A DNA stretch of 64,000 nt from Streptomyces actuosus (GTDB lineage Bacteria > Actinomycetota > Actinomycetes > Streptomycetales > Streptomycetaceae). Position 1 is the stretch's first letter, and each line of letters starts with the position of its first letter. The translations under genes and the position numbers were made by a program. Where the stretch lies: positions 1 to 64,000 of the forward strand of contig NZ_JAFFZS010000010.1 of NCBI RefSeq assembly GCF_016921115.1, written 5' to 3'. Under the pieces are notes generated by a model, which made no database searches, was not told the origin of the DNA, and worked only from the letters and a program-made list of their open reading frames with translations. This document shows positions 9,228 through 18,768 of the stretch, piece by piece.

Positions 9228-9407
9228 AGCGCCGCCGGGTGCCGTGCAGGGCGTCGCGAGCCGGTGAACGTTCCCGGTTCGCAGCACCAGCCCCGGGCCC
9301 GGCCCGTCGGCCCTTGCACACTGGCCGGGATCGCACAAGAGCGCCTTCCCGGCCATCCGGACCCCACCGGTTCGTATACGGAACATCAGTCCGGTTAGGC
9401 TCATGAC
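9228..9407 (+). promoter_or_regulatory. mshC promoter region
   Basis: This 180-bp gap precedes mshC. TAGGCT (9396-9401) ends six bases before the ATG at 9408 and no Shine-Dalgarno is visible, so a leaderless transcript is likely. mshC can therefore be transcribed separately from the three genes upstream. Confidence 0.5.
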
Positions 9408-10637
9408 ATGCATGCCTGGCCCGCTTCCGAGGTCCCCGCCCTGCCCGGTCAGGGCCGCGACCTCAGGATTCACGACACCGCGACCGGGGGTCCGGTGACC
9501 CTCCGCCCCGGTCCCGTCGCCCGTCTCTACGTCTGCGGCATCACCCCCTACGACGCCACCCACCTGGGACACGCGGCGACCTACAACGCGTTCGACCTCG
9601 TGCAGCGCGTGTGGCTCGACACCAAGCGGCAGGTCCACTACGTCCAGAACGTCACCGACATCGACGATCCACTGCTGGAGCGGGCGCAGCGCGACGACGT
9701 CGACTGGGCCGCCCTCGCCGAGCAGGAGACCGCCCTCTTCCGTGAGGACATGACCGCGCTGCGGATGCTCCCGCCGCAGCACTACATCGGCGCCGTCGAG
9801 GCCATACCCGGGATCGTCCCGCTCGTGGAGCGGCTGCGCGAGCTCGGCGCCGCCTACGAGCTCGACGGCGACATCTACTTCTCCGTCGAGGCCGACCCGC
9901 ACTTCGGCGAGGTGTCCAACCTGGATGCCGCCGCGATGCGGCTGCTGTCCGCCGAACGGGGCGGCGACCCCGACCGCCCGGGCAAGAAGAACCCGCTCGA
10001 CCCGATGCTGTGGATGGCCGCCCGTCCCGGTGAACCCAGCTGGGAGGGGGGTTCGCTCGGCCCTGGCCGGCCCGGCTGGCACATCGAGTGCGTGGCCATC
10101 GCCCTGGACCACCTCGGCATGGGCTTCGACGTGCAGGGCGGAGGCTCCGACCTCGCCTTCCCGCACCACGAGATGGGCGCTTCCCACGCCCAGGTGCTGA
10201 CCGGCGAGTTCCCCATGGCCAAGGCCTACGTCCACGCCGGCATGGTCGCCCTGCACGGCGCGAAGATGTCCAAGTCCAAGGGCAACCTCGTCTTCGTCTC
10301 GCAGCTGCGGCGCGACGGCGTCGATCCGGCCGCCGTCCGGCTCTCCCTCCTCGCCCACCACTACCGGTCCGACTGGGAGTGGACCGACCAGGTGCTCCAG
10401 GAGGCGCTCGCCCGTCTCGGCCGCTGGCGCGCCGCCGTGTCCCGGCCGGACGGCCCGTCCGCCGAGGCACTGGTCGAGGAGATCCGCGACGCCCTCGCCG
10501 ACGACCTCGACGCCCCGGCGGCCCTCGCCGCCGTCGACCGCTGGGTCGCCCTCCAGCAGGACGCGGGAGGGACGGACACCGGCGCCCCGGGCATCGTCTC
10601 GCGCGCCGTGGACGCGCTGCTGGGCGTGGCCCTGTAG
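9408..10637 (+). CDS. mshC: MshC, cysteine:glucosaminyl-inositol ligase (mycothiol synthesis)
   Basis: The 409-residue protein is a class I cysteinyl-tRNA-synthetase paralogue without the tRNA-binding C-terminal domain. It shows the HIGH-like THLGHAATY (about 51), zinc-binding Cys in [21 protein letters not shown] and [12 protein letters not shown], and the KMSKS loop [10 protein letters not shown] (about 284). MshC joins Cys to the amine of GlcN-Ins with ATP, the penultimate step of mycothiol biosynthesis. A true CysS would be longer. The gene is probably leaderless and ends at a strong hairpin shared with convergent parJ. Confidence 0.95.
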   Translation: MHAWPASEVPALPGQGRDLRIHDTATGGPVTLRPGPVARLYVCGITPYDATHLGHAATYNAFDLVQRVWLDTKRQVHYVQNVTDIDDPLLERAQRDDVDWAALAEQETALFREDMTALRMLPPQHYIGAVEAIPGIVPLVERLRELGAAYELDGDIYFSVEADPHFGEVSNLDAAAMRLLSAERGGDPDRPGKKNPLDPMLWMAARPGEPSWEGGSLGPGRPGWHIECVAIALDHLGMGFDVQGGGSDLAFPHHEMGASHAQVLTGEFPMAKAYVHAGMVALHGAKMSKSKGNLVFVSQLRRDGVDPAAVRLSLLAHHYRSDWEWTDQVLQEALARLGRWRAAVSRPDGPSAEALVEEIRDALADDLDAPAALAAVDRWVALQQDAGGTDTGAPGIVSRAVDALLGVAL

Positions 10638-10656
10638 GTCCTCACCGCACACGAAC

Positions 10657-10690
10657 GGGGCGCTTCCTCCGCAGAGGAAGCGCCCCTTTC
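10657..10690. terminator. Bidirectional terminator between mshC and parJ
   Basis: A perfect 13-bp stem (10657-10669 with 10674-10686) closes a CGCA loop and is followed by TTTC. It sits between two convergent genes. Confidence 0.85.
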
Positions 10691-10707
10691 CGCTGTGCGG
10701 GCGACGG

Positions 10708-11283
10708 TCAGATCCGCTGGATCCGGACGCTGCGGAGCACGCTGGGCGACTGGGCGTCCCACACGCCGATCACCTGGTGACCGAAGGCGAACGCCTCCTG
10801 GATCTGCTGGTGCAGCTGCGGGGTCGGGCTGTTCAGCACCCGGAACTGACCGTGGATGCGCAGGAACACCTGCTGCGGGTGGCCCTGGAGCGGGTGGACG
10901 ATGTCGACGAAGCCCTCGGCGATGCCGGAGGCCAGGGCCTGGGCCTGGGCCTGCTGCATCACCTGCTGCACCGCGGCCTGGACGATCTGCTGGATCTGCT
11001 GCTGCGCCTGCTGCTCGCTCTGCTGCGCCTGCTGGTCGGGCCGGCCGAGCTGCTGCAGCAGCTGCTGGAACGGCTGCTGCTGGCCGAGCTGCTGCAGCTG
11101 CTCCATCGTGCCGCCCATGCCGTACGGCTGCTGCTGGTAGGGCTGCTGCTGGTAGGCCGGCTGGGACGGCTGCTGCTGCACAGAGGGCTGCTGCTGGTAG
11201 GGCTGTTGCAGGAACGGCGACGTGCTGGGGTACTGCTGGCCCTGCTGCTGGCCCATGTGACTCATCTGCGGGGTGGTGCTCAT
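10708..11283 (-). CDS. parJ: ParJ, ParA-interacting chromosome segregation regulator
   Basis: The 191-residue protein has a low-complexity first half dominated by Gln (about residues 10-125, many QQPYQQQ-type repeats) and an ordered C-terminal part ending VLRSVRIQRI. It matches Streptomyces ParJ (SCO1662 in S. coelicolor), which is reported to bind ParA and limit its polymerisation in sporulating hyphae. Location next to mshC supports orthology. The ATG at 11283 follows GGAAGG. It converges on mshC. Confidence 0.88.
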   Translation of the reverse strand: MSTTPQMSHMGQQQGQQYPSTSPFLQQPYQQQPSVQQQPSQPAYQQQPYQQQPYGMGGTMEQLQQLGQQQPFQQLLQQLGRPDQQAQQSEQQAQQQIQQIVQAAVQQVMQQAQAQALASGIAEGFVDIVHPLQGHPQQVFLRIHGQFRVLNSPTPQLHQQIQEAFAFGHQVIGVWDAQSPSVLRSVRIQRI

Positions 11284-11329
11284 GCCGATGCCACCTTCCG
11301 TTGACGTGATGGGTCCGTGCGATGGTGCG

Positions 11330-13054
11330 TCAGCCCACGACGACGAGGCCGACGATCTCTTCGTCCGCGAACCAGACGCGGACGTCGGGCCGTCCCCCCG
11401 CGAAGGCGGTGTGGACCGCCTGGCGGACCTCGGGGGACGGATGGTCGAGGGTGCGCCAGGCGCCGGCGACGAACAACCGGAGCCGGGGCGGGAGTTCGGG
11501 CGGGTAGGGCAGCAGCTCGTCCCAGTACCGCTCGGCCTGGCCGGAGCCGACCGCCTGCGGCAGCAGGTGGGTGACCGCCGCCCTGATGTCCGGCCGGTTG
11601 CCGATCCGCTGGGAGGCGGGCCGGTCCGGCGCGTCCTGCTGCGGGGAACCCGTGGCCCGCAGCACCCTGCGCGCGTCCTCAGGGGACATGACCGGGCGGC
11701 CGGCGGCCCGGAGCACGCCCTGAAGGCCGGCGAGCGCGCCCGCCACCACCGGAGCGGCGGCGGAGGTCCCGGAGAAGGCGTCCGTGTACCAGGCGATCTC
11801 CTCGGGCCCGCCCTGCAGATCGCCGGGCCGGTCCCAGAAGCCGCCGGTGGTCGTCACTTCGTGCCCCCAGCCCTGCGCGTCCACGCGGGCGCCGTGGTTG
11901 GAGAACGCCAGCCTCGAGCGGTCGGGGCCGTGGTCGCGGCCGTGCGTGCCGGGCGGCGGTGCGCCCGCGCCGACCAGCACGGCACCGGAGGAGGCGTTGG
12001 ACGGGTTGAACGGGTTGCGCCACCAGCCGGGGAAGTCGTCGGGGCGGCGCTCGTAGAGCGCGTCGTCGAGCGACTCGGCGCCGTTGCCGGCGGCGGCCAC
12101 GACCAGGACGCCCCTGGCGGCGGCGTACCGCACGGCCGCGAAGTCGTCCGGCCACCACTCGAGCGGCAGGTAGCCGCGCTGGTCGTCCCGCTCGGCGTAC
12201 TCGAACCGCGGCCCGGGCCGGTGCAGTTCGACGAGGACGATGTCGCCGGGGCCGAGCCGCTCGGCCGCCGCGTGGATCGCCGCGGCGGAGCCGATGCCCC
12301 GGACCGAGGCCGCGGCGGTCACCGCGTCCGGCGCGATGCCGGTCACGCCCGACTCGCCCCGGTCGCCGCCCACCACGCCCAGGACCGACGTGCCGTGATT
12401 GCGCCAGGCCAGGTCGTCCAGCGGAGTCCCGACGACCACGCCCGCCAGCTTGGCGGCGAGGTCCTCGTGCCCGAGCTGCCAGGCACCCTCCACGACGATC
12501 ACCGTCACGTCCTGGCCCGCTCCACCCTGCCGCTGCCGGGCCCACAGGGCGCCGACACCCTCCGGGGCGGCGCGCAGATAGCCCTGACGGCCGCTGAAGT
12601 CGGGAGTCGGCGGCGCCTTCTCCGCCTTCTCCGCGTGCCACTCGCTCTGCCCCAGGGCGGCCGGCACGGCGCCCGGCTTGACGTAGGCGGTGTCGATGCC
12701 CGGCAGCGCGGCGATGCGGGCGCGCAGCTCGCGGGCGCGGGTCTCCCCGCCGCGCACCCGGTAGAACAGGGCGAGGTCGGGCACGTCCGGCGCCGGAGCT
12801 GTGGCCTGGGCCAGGCGTTCCTCGCTGCCGAACAGCGGCTCCAGCGTGAGCTGTTCGTCGCTGAGGAACATCGTGAGAGAGGTCACGTCGGCGCCCGACG
12901 CGGAACGGACACCGTCGGCCCGTGCACGCAGCCGGGCCTCAGGGCGGGCGACGACGATCAGCTCCTGCTCGGCTCCTCGATAGGTGAATCCCGCTCCGTC
13001 GGGCCCCGGCCCCAACGCCCCGGGGCCGTGTGCCGGCTCTGCCTGGTCGGTCAT
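11330..13054 (-). CDS. S8 (subtilisin-like) serine peptidase with Glu in the catalytic Asp position
   Basis: The 574-residue product has the S8 catalytic His in NHGTSVLG (His220), the oxyanion Asn in AAAGNGAES (Asn324) and the nucleophile in SGTSAAAPV (Ser431). The segment aligning with the catalytic Asp motif reads VIVVEGAWQLGHEDL: Glu189 stands seven residues before the conserved His, where subtilisins have Asp. No signal peptide is seen, so the protein may be cytosolic. About 150 N-terminal residues could be a prodomain. ATG at 13054 follows AAGGGAG. An AT-rich inverted repeat (13163-13182) lies upstream. Activity is uncertain because of the substitution. Confidence 0.85.
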   Translation of the reverse strand: MTDQAEPAHGPGALGPGPDGAGFTYRGAEQELIVVARPEARLRARADGVRSASGADVTSLTMFLSDEQLTLEPLFGSEERLAQATAPAPDVPDLALFYRVRGGETRARELRARIAALPGIDTAYVKPGAVPAALGQSEWHAEKAEKAPPTPDFSGRQGYLRAAPEGVGALWARQRQGGAGQDVTVIVVEGAWQLGHEDLAAKLAGVVVGTPLDDLAWRNHGTSVLGVVGGDRGESGVTGIAPDAVTAAASVRGIGSAAAIHAAAERLGPGDIVLVELHRPGPRFEYAERDDQRGYLPLEWWPDDFAAVRYAAARGVLVVAAAGNGAESLDDALYERRPDDFPGWWRNPFNPSNASSGAVLVGAGAPPPGTHGRDHGPDRSRLAFSNHGARVDAQGWGHEVTTTGGFWDRPGDLQGGPEEIAWYTDAFSGTSAAAPVVAGALAGLQGVLRAAGRPVMSPEDARRVLRATGSPQQDAPDRPASQRIGNRPDIRAAVTHLLPQAVGSGQAERYWDELLPYPPELPPRLRLFVAGAWRTLDHPSPEVRQAVHTAFAGGRPDVRVWFADEEIVGLVVVG

Positions 13055-13431
13055 CTGTGCCGCTCCCTTCGGTCCGTACCGGTGCCATGAGGGGTCGTGC
13101 GGCGCGCCTTCGTGGGACAACCAAGCACGCGCGCGGCGGTCCGTCCAGACCGTCTTCGCACCAACTTTGTTTGGAACAAGTTGAATTGGGTAACGGGTGC
13201 AATCCGGCCGGAAACAGATGTCACGCCGGTAACCGGCCGAACCCCGACGGCACCGCGGCACCGCGGCACGGTCCGTGGAGGGCGCGACGGAACGCCGCAA
13301 CGGTGCACGGAGGGGCGAGCGGTACAGCGGGGCACGGCGGTACGGCGCCACCAGGGAACGGCTGAGGGGCGGTGCGTCGCACCGCCCCTCGCTCGCCCCG
13401 GCGCCGGCCCACAGGCCGTTCGCCCCGGGGC
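13055..13431. other. Gene-free stretch upstream of the S8 peptidase
   Basis: It contains an unusually AT-rich island at 13161-13193 with an imperfect inverted repeat (AACTTTGTT, TGG, AACAAGTT at 13163-13182), a plausible promoter/operator for the peptidase gene. The PAC2 terminator hairpin lies at the other end. Confidence 0.4.
13364..13390 (-). terminator. Hairpin after the PAC2 gene
   Basis: GAGGGGCGGTG (13364-13374) pairs with CACCGCCCCTC (13380-13390) around a 5-base loop. It lies about 40 bp downstream of the PAC2 gene stop. Confidence 0.7.
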
Positions 13432-14418
13432 TCAGTCCTCCGTCGAGTCCTCGTCGCCCTTGTCCGGCTCCGGATCCGCCCTCGGCGGCTTCGGCGGCCG
13501 GGTCCGCTCGCTGGAGCTGTCCCGCAGGTACGACGGGCCCTCGCCGTCCGCCGTGGCGTGCCCGCCGGGCGGGCCGCCGCCGTCCCGGCGGCGCAGGTAG
13601 CGCTCGAACTCGCGGGCGATCGCCTCGCCCGAGGCCTCCGGCAGCTCCGCGGTGTCGCGGGCCTCCTCCAGCGTCTGGACGTACTCGGCGACCTCGCTGT
13701 CCTCCGCCGCCAGCTGGTCCACGCCCACCTGCCAGGCGCGCGCGTCCTCGGGCAGCTCGCCCAGCGGGATGCGCACGCCGATCAGGTCCTCCAGCCGGTT
13801 GAGCAGGGCCAGGGTGGCCTTCGGGTTCGGCGGCTGCGACACGTAGTGCGGAACGGCCGCCCACAGCGACACCGCCGGGACGCCCGCGTGCGTGCACGCC
13901 TCCTGGAGGACGCCGACGATGCCCGTGGGGCCCTCGTACTTGGTCTCCTCCAGATCCATGCGCCGGGCCAGGTCCGGGTCGGAGGTGGTCCCGCTGATCG
14001 GGACCGGGCGCGTGTGCGGGGTGTCGCCGAGCAGGGCGCCCAGGACGACCACGAGTTCCACCCCCAGCTCGTGTGCGAAGCCCAGCAGCTCGTTGCAGAA
14101 CGAACGCCAGCGCATGGAGGGTTCGATACCCCGGACCAGCACCAGGTCGCGCGGTTTGTCGCCGCCGACCCGGACCACCGACAGGCGGGTGGTCGGCCAG
14201 GTGATCTTGCGGACGCCGCCGTCCATCCACACCGTGGGGCGGTTCACCTGGAAGTCGTAGTAGTCCTCGGCGTCCAGCGCCGCGAACACCTCGCCCTTCC
14301 ACTCACGTTCCAGATGCGCGACCGCGGTGGAGGCGGCGTCGCCGGCATCGTTCCAGCCCTCGAACGCGGCCACCATGACCGGGTCGATCAGCTCGGGAAC
14401 CCCCTCGAGCTCGATCAC
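13432..14418 (-). CDS. PAC2 family protein
   Basis: The 328-residue product matches the PAC2 family (related to proteasome assembly chaperone 2 and archaeal PbaB folds): VMVAAFEGWNDAGDAAS near the N terminus, LVRGIEPSMRW, and a central VVVLGALLGDTPHTRPVPI. Its last 50 residues are charged and disordered-looking. GTG at 14418 is preceded by GGAAGGAGG, so I prefer it to the ORF start 12 codons earlier. Actinobacterial members are widespread and their role is unresolved; the link to proteasome assembly is by fold only, although this genome does carry a proteasome locus. Confidence 0.85.
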   Translation of the reverse strand: MIELEGVPELIDPVMVAAFEGWNDAGDAASTAVAHLEREWKGEVFAALDAEDYYDFQVNRPTVWMDGGVRKITWPTTRLSVVRVGGDKPRDLVLVRGIEPSMRWRSFCNELLGFAHELGVELVVVLGALLGDTPHTRPVPISGTTSDPDLARRMDLEETKYEGPTGIVGVLQEACTHAGVPAVSLWAAVPHYVSQPPNPKATLALLNRLEDLIGVRIPLGELPEDARAWQVGVDQLAAEDSEVAEYVQTLEEARDTAELPEASGEAIAREFERYLRRRDGGGPPGGHATADGEGPSYLRDSSSERTRPPKPPRADPEPDKGDEDSTED

Positions 14419-14734
14419 CCAGTGCCTCCTTCCGACGTGCCCTCGCTTGACCACCCAACCTTACGGCGTGCGCCGGGCGGGCCCGCATCCCCCGTGCACG
14501 GGGGAGTGAACGGATCACTGCCCCGTTCGCCACTCCGGAACACCCCGTCGGACGTCCCGGCCGGCAGCGCCCCCGCACGGCGCACGGAGCCGGCGGGGGC
14601 GCTGCGGCCGCACAGGTCCGCGCAGGTCGTTGGGGTCCCGCCCCGGGTTGCGGGCCGGGAGGGCGCGAACGGCGGGGCAGGCGGAAGGGGCGGCTCCGTC
14701 GGCGCTGGAGCCGCCCCTTCCGGTCCGTGGCGGT
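14419..14734. other. Gene-free stretch between the PAC2 gene and glpD
   Basis: Apart from the glpD terminator at 14683-14721 and presumed promoter sequence for the PAC2 gene, I see no conserved ORF or RNA here. Confidence 0.5.
14683..14721 (-). terminator. Terminator of the gyl operon
   Basis: A perfect 15-bp stem (14683-14697 with 14707-14721, 9-base loop) begins 14 bp after the glpD stop. Confidence 0.85.
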
Positions 14735-16351
14735 CTACTTCTCGTCGAGCAGGCCCTGGACCTTCGTCCGGACCTCGTCCGTGGCCAGACCCCGGATCGT
14801 CAGCGTCGTGCGGCGGCGCAGCACGTCGTCCGCCGTCTCGGCCCACTCGTTGTCCCGGGCGTAGACGACCTGGGCCCAGATCTCGGGTGCGTCCGGGTGG
14901 ATGCGCTCGCCCAGCTGCGGGTTCTCGTTGGCCAGGCGGGCGATGTCGAAGGCCAGCGAACCGTAGTGCGTGGCCAGGTGCCGGGCGGTGTCCGCGGACA
15001 TCCGCGGCCCGGGCGCCGGGCGGTCCACCAGCAGGCGGTGGGCGACCGCGCGCGGGTTGGCGACACCCGGCAGGGGAAGCTTCCTCGGCAGCGAGGAGAT
15101 CGGCTCGAAGTCGTCGCCCAGGGGGTGTCCCGGCAGCGACTCCAGCTTCTGCATCACCGTGCGGCCGATGTGCCGGAAGGTGGTCCACTTGCCGCCGGCG
15201 ACGGAGAGCATGCCGCCCTTGCCCTCGGTGACGACCGTCTCGCGCTTGGCCTTGGCGGTGTCGCCGGGGCCACCCGGCAGCACCCGCAGGCCGGCGAAGG
15301 CGTAGGTGATCAGATCGCGGTCGAGCTGCTGGTCGCGCACGGAGAACGCGGCCTCGTCCAGGATCTGGGATATGTCCTTGTCGTTGACCGCGACGTCCGC
15401 CGGGTCGCCCTCGAACTCCTCGTCCGTGGTGCCCAGCAGCAGCATGTCCTCCCAGGGGAGGGCGAAGGTGATGCGGTACTTGTCGATCGGGGTGGCGAGC
15501 GCGGCCTTCCACGGAGAGGTCCGCTTCAGCACCAGGTGCGCCCCCTTCGACAGCCGGATGGACGGCGCCGCGCCGGGGTCCTCCATCCGGCGCAGGTGGT
15601 CGACCCACGGGCCGGTCGCGTTCAGCACCAGGCGGGCCGTGACGCCGAACTCCTCGCCGGAGAGACGGTCGCGCAGCTCCGCGCCGGTCACCCGGCCCTT
15701 GGTGAAGCGCAGCCCCGTGACTTCGGCGTGGTTGAGCACGACGGCGCCCGCCTCGACGGTCGCGCGGACCGTCATCAGCGCCATGCGCGCGTCGTTCATC
15801 TGGTCGTCGCCGTACACGGCGACGGCCTTCAGGTTCTCGGTACGCAGCTCGGGCACGTCCTGCGCGGCCTTGGCGGGGGAGAGCAGGTGGCCCACGCCGT
15901 CACCGAACGCGGAGAGCGCGGAGTAGGCGAAGACGCCCGCCCCGAGCTTCGCCGCGCCGTGCGGCCCGCCCTTGTACACGGGGAGGTAGAAGGTGAGCGG
16001 GTTCGCCAGGTGGGGGGCCACCTGGCGGGAGACCGCACGGCGCTCGAAGTGGTTCTCCGCCACCAGCTTCACCGCGCCGGTCTGCAGGTAGCGCAGACCG
16101 CCGTGGAGCAGCTTGGAGGAGGCGGACGAGGTGGCGCCGGCGAAGTCGCCGGCGTCGACCAGTGCCACCCTGAGGCCGGACTGCGCGGCGTGCCAGGCGG
16201 TGGAGATGCCCAGGATGCCGCCGCCGATGACGAGAAGGTCGTACGACGCCTTGGAGAGCTGCTCCCTGGTCTCGGCGCGGCTCGGGTGGGAGCCGGAGGC
16301 CGGTCGCGTCCCCAGGGCAGGTACGGACTGCAGGGTGGACTGAGTGGTCAT
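14735..16351 (-). CDS. glpD: Glycerol-3-phosphate dehydrogenase (FAD, quinone-linked)
   Basis: The 538-residue protein oxidises glycerol 3-phosphate to dihydroxyacetone phosphate and feeds electrons to quinone at the membrane. It has the FAD Rossmann motif VIGGGILGISTA near the N terminus, followed by ATSSASSKLLHGGLRYL and, later, VAGGKWTTFRHIG, all family hallmarks. I chose ATG at 16351 because a GAGGAG lies upstream and the ORF extension is unlike the family. It is the last gene of gylR-glpF-glpK-glpD, 19 bp after glpK, and matches S. coelicolor gylX in position. Confidence 0.93.
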   Translation of the reverse strand: MTTQSTLQSVPALGTRPASGSHPSRAETREQLSKASYDLLVIGGGILGISTAWHAAQSGLRVALVDAGDFAGATSSASSKLLHGGLRYLQTGAVKLVAENHFERRAVSRQVAPHLANPLTFYLPVYKGGPHGAAKLGAGVFAYSALSAFGDGVGHLLSPAKAAQDVPELRTENLKAVAVYGDDQMNDARMALMTVRATVEAGAVVLNHAEVTGLRFTKGRVTGAELRDRLSGEEFGVTARLVLNATGPWVDHLRRMEDPGAAPSIRLSKGAHLVLKRTSPWKAALATPIDKYRITFALPWEDMLLLGTTDEEFEGDPADVAVNDKDISQILDEAAFSVRDQQLDRDLITYAFAGLRVLPGGPGDTAKAKRETVVTEGKGGMLSVAGGKWTTFRHIGRTVMQKLESLPGHPLGDDFEPISSLPRKLPLPGVANPRAVAHRLLVDRPAPGPRMSADTARHLATHYGSLAFDIARLANENPQLGERIHPDAPEIWAQVVYARDNEWAETADDVLRRRTTLTIRGLATDEVRTKVQGLLDEK

Positions 16352-16370
16352 GTCGGGTTCTAACTCCTCG

Positions 16371-17906
16371 TCAGTCTTCCTCGGCGATCCAGCCCATGGT
16401 CCGGTCGACGGCCTTGAGCCAGCTCTTGTACTCACGGTCGCGGGTCTCCGCGTCCATGCGGGGGGTCCACTCGGCGGCCCGCCGCCAGTTGGCGCGCAGG
16501 TCGTCGGTGCTGTTCCAGAAGCCGACGGCGAGGCCGGCGGCGTAGGCGGCGCCGAGGCAGGTCGTCTCGGCGACCATCGGGCGCACCACCGGTGCGTCCA
16601 GGACGTCGGACAGGGTCTGCATCAGCAGGTTGTTGGCGGTCATGCCACCGTCGACCTTGAGGGTGGCAAGCTCGACGCCGGAGTCCTTCGTCATGGCGTC
16701 GGCGATCTCCCGGGTCTGCCAGGCGGTGGCCTCCAGGACGGCACGCGCGAGGTGCGCCTTGGTGACGTACCGGGTCAGGCCGGCGATCACACCGCGGGCG
16801 TCGGAGCGCCAGTGCGGGGCGAACAGGCCGGAGAAGGCCGGCACGAAGTAGGCGCCGCCGTTGTCCTCGACCGAGAGCGCGAGCGTCTCGATCTCCGCGG
16901 CGGTGGAGATCAGGCCCATCTGGTCCCGCATCCACTGCACCAGCGAGCCGGTGACGGCGATCGAGCCCTCCAGGGCGTAGACCGTCGGCTGCTCGCCGAT
17001 CTTGTAGCCGACGGTGGTCAGCAGGCCGGCGTACGAGTTGATGATCTTGTCGCCGGTGTTCATCACCATGAAGGTGCCGGTGCCGTACGTCGACTTGGTC
17101 TCGCCCTCGGAGAAGCAGGTCTGGCCGAACAGGGCCGCCTGCTGGTCGCCGAGCGCGCTGGCGACCGGGATGCCGCCGAGCAGATCGCCGAGCTTGCCAC
17201 CGGTGATCTCGCCGTACACCTCGGCGGAGGACCGGATCTCCGGCAGGATCTCCATCGGCACGCCGATGGACTCGCAGATCTTGTCGTCCCACTCCATGGT
17301 GTGGAGGTTCATCAGCATGGTGCGGGAGGCGTTGGTGACGTCGGTGACGTGCTTGCCGCCGTCGACACCGCCGGTGAGGTTCCAGATGACCCAGGTGTCC
17401 ATGGTGCCGAAGAGGATGTCCCCGGCCTCGGCGCGCTCCTTCAGGCCCTCGACGTTGTCGAGCAGCCAGCGGGCCTTGGGACCGGCGAAGTAGGAGGCCA
17501 GCGGCAGGCCGGTCTCGCGGCGGAAGCGGTCCTGGCCGACGTTGCGGCCGAGTTCCCGGCACAGGGCGTCGGTGCGGGTGTCCTGCCAGACGATGGCGTT
17601 GTGCACGGGCCGACCGGTGTTCTTGTCCCACAGAACGGTGGTCTCGCGCTGGTTGGTGATGCCGATGGCCTTGATGTCGTCGCGGGTGATGCCGGCCTTG
17701 GAGACGGCTCCGGCGACGACCTCCTGGACGTTGGTCCAGATCTCGTTGGCGTCGTGCTCGACCCAGCCCGGCTTCGGGAAGATCTGCTCGTGCTCCTTCT
17801 GGTCGACGGAGACGATCCGGCCGTCCCGGTCGAAGACGATGCAGCGGCTGGAGGTGGTGCCCTGGTCGATGGCGGCGATGAACGGGCCGGCGTGGGCGTC
17901 GGTCAC
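16371..17906 (-). CDS. glpK: Glycerol kinase
   Basis: The 511-residue FGGY-family kinase phosphorylates glycerol with ATP. Family marks include [60 protein letters not shown] and [17 protein letters not shown] at 17906 follows AGGAGA by six bases; upstream in-frame codons are not family-like. It lies between glpF and glpD and corresponds to gylB. Expression should follow the glpF promoter and GylR. Confidence 0.95.
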   Translation of the reverse strand: MTDAHAGPFIAAIDQGTTSSRCIVFDRDGRIVSVDQKEHEQIFPKPGWVEHDANEIWTNVQEVVAGAVSKAGITRDDIKAIGITNQRETTVLWDKNTGRPVHNAIVWQDTRTDALCRELGRNVGQDRFRRETGLPLASYFAGPKARWLLDNVEGLKERAEAGDILFGTMDTWVIWNLTGGVDGGKHVTDVTNASRTMLMNLHTMEWDDKICESIGVPMEILPEIRSSAEVYGEITGGKLGDLLGGIPVASALGDQQAALFGQTCFSEGETKSTYGTGTFMVMNTGDKIINSYAGLLTTVGYKIGEQPTVYALEGSIAVTGSLVQWMRDQMGLISTAAEIETLALSVEDNGGAYFVPAFSGLFAPHWRSDARGVIAGLTRYVTKAHLARAVLEATAWQTREIADAMTKDSGVELATLKVDGGMTANNLLMQTLSDVLDAPVVRPMVAETTCLGAAYAAGLAVGFWNSTDDLRANWRRAAEWTPRMDAETRDREYKSWLKAVDRTMGWIAEED

Positions 17907-17973
17907 TGTGTTCTCCTGGAGGTTCCGTATGGATGGGGCATGACGTACGGCACGTGCTGTGAGTGAGGTGCTC

Positions 17974-18768
17974 TCAGGCAAACGCGACGTTGTAGATGCC
18001 TGCTCCGATGGCGGCGCCGATCAGCGGACCGACCACCGGGACCCAGGCGTAGCCCCAGTCGGAGCCGCCCTTGTTGGGCAGGGGCAGGAGGGCGTGCACG
18101 ATGCGCGGACCGAGGTCACGGGCCGGGTTGATCGCGTAGCCGGTGGGGCCGCCCAGCGAGAAACCGATCGAGACCACCACGAGCGCGACGATCAGACCGC
18201 CGAGGACGCCCAGGCCGTTGCCCTTGTCGTTCAGGCCCTGCGTGAGGACCGCGATGACCAGCACCACGGTGCCGATGATCTCGGTGGCGAGGTTCTGCAC
18301 CGCGTTCCGGATCTCGGGACCGGTGGAGAAGACGCCCAGAACCGGGCCGGCGCCCTGCTCCTGCGCCTCGACGGCCTTGGCCGTCGTGGCCTGCGCACCC
18401 GGACCGCCGACGATCTCCTTGTCGGTCAGGTGGGCCTGGAACTGGCCGTAGTAGGCGATCCAGACGAGCGTCGCACCGATCATGGCGCCGAGCAGCTGGC
18501 CGCCGATGTAGGTCGGCACGTTCGTCCAGTCGCCGTCCTTGATGGCGAGGGCCACGGTGACGGCCGGGTTGAGATGTGCGCCGGAGAGGGGGCCGGAGAC
18601 GTACACGGCCGTCATGACGGCGAAGCCCCACCCGAAGGCGATGGCGACCCAGCCGGCGTTACGGGCCTTGGAGGCCTTGAGCGTCACGGCGGCGCAGACG
18701 CCGCCGCCGAGCAGGATGAGTATGGCGGTACCGATGGTCTCGCCGATGAAGATGTCGGAGCTGGACAC
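17974..18768 (-). CDS. glpF: Glycerol uptake facilitator (aquaglyceroporin)
   Basis: The 264-residue membrane protein has both MIP half-repeats: [12 protein letters not shown] (first NPA loop) and [13 protein letters not shown] (second). The Asp after the second NPAR is typical of glycerol-conducting members. Six membrane helices are apparent. GTG at 18768 is preceded by AAAGGAG, whereas the longer ORF start adds a soluble non-family segment. It heads the structural part of the glycerol operon, downstream of gylR in a region dense with palindromes. Confidence 0.93.
   Translation of the reverse strand: MSSSDIFIGETIGTAILILLGGGVCAAVTLKASKARNAGWVAIAFGWGFAVMTAVYVSGPLSGAHLNPAVTVALAIKDGDWTNVPTYIGGQLLGAMIGATLVWIAYYGQFQAHLTDKEIVGGPGAQATTAKAVEAQEQGAGPVLGVFSTGPEIRNAVQNLATEIIGTVVLVIAVLTQGLNDKGNGLGVLGGLIVALVVVSIGFSLGGPTGYAINPARDLGPRIVHALLPLPNKGGSDWGYAWVPVVGPLIGAAIGAGIYNVAFA

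Noticed and set aside
7866..10652. 928-codon minus-strand ORF opposite the DUF3090-mshC genes
   Set aside because: Shadow ORF; all plus-strand genes here have recognised family motifs and ribosome-binding or promoter signals.
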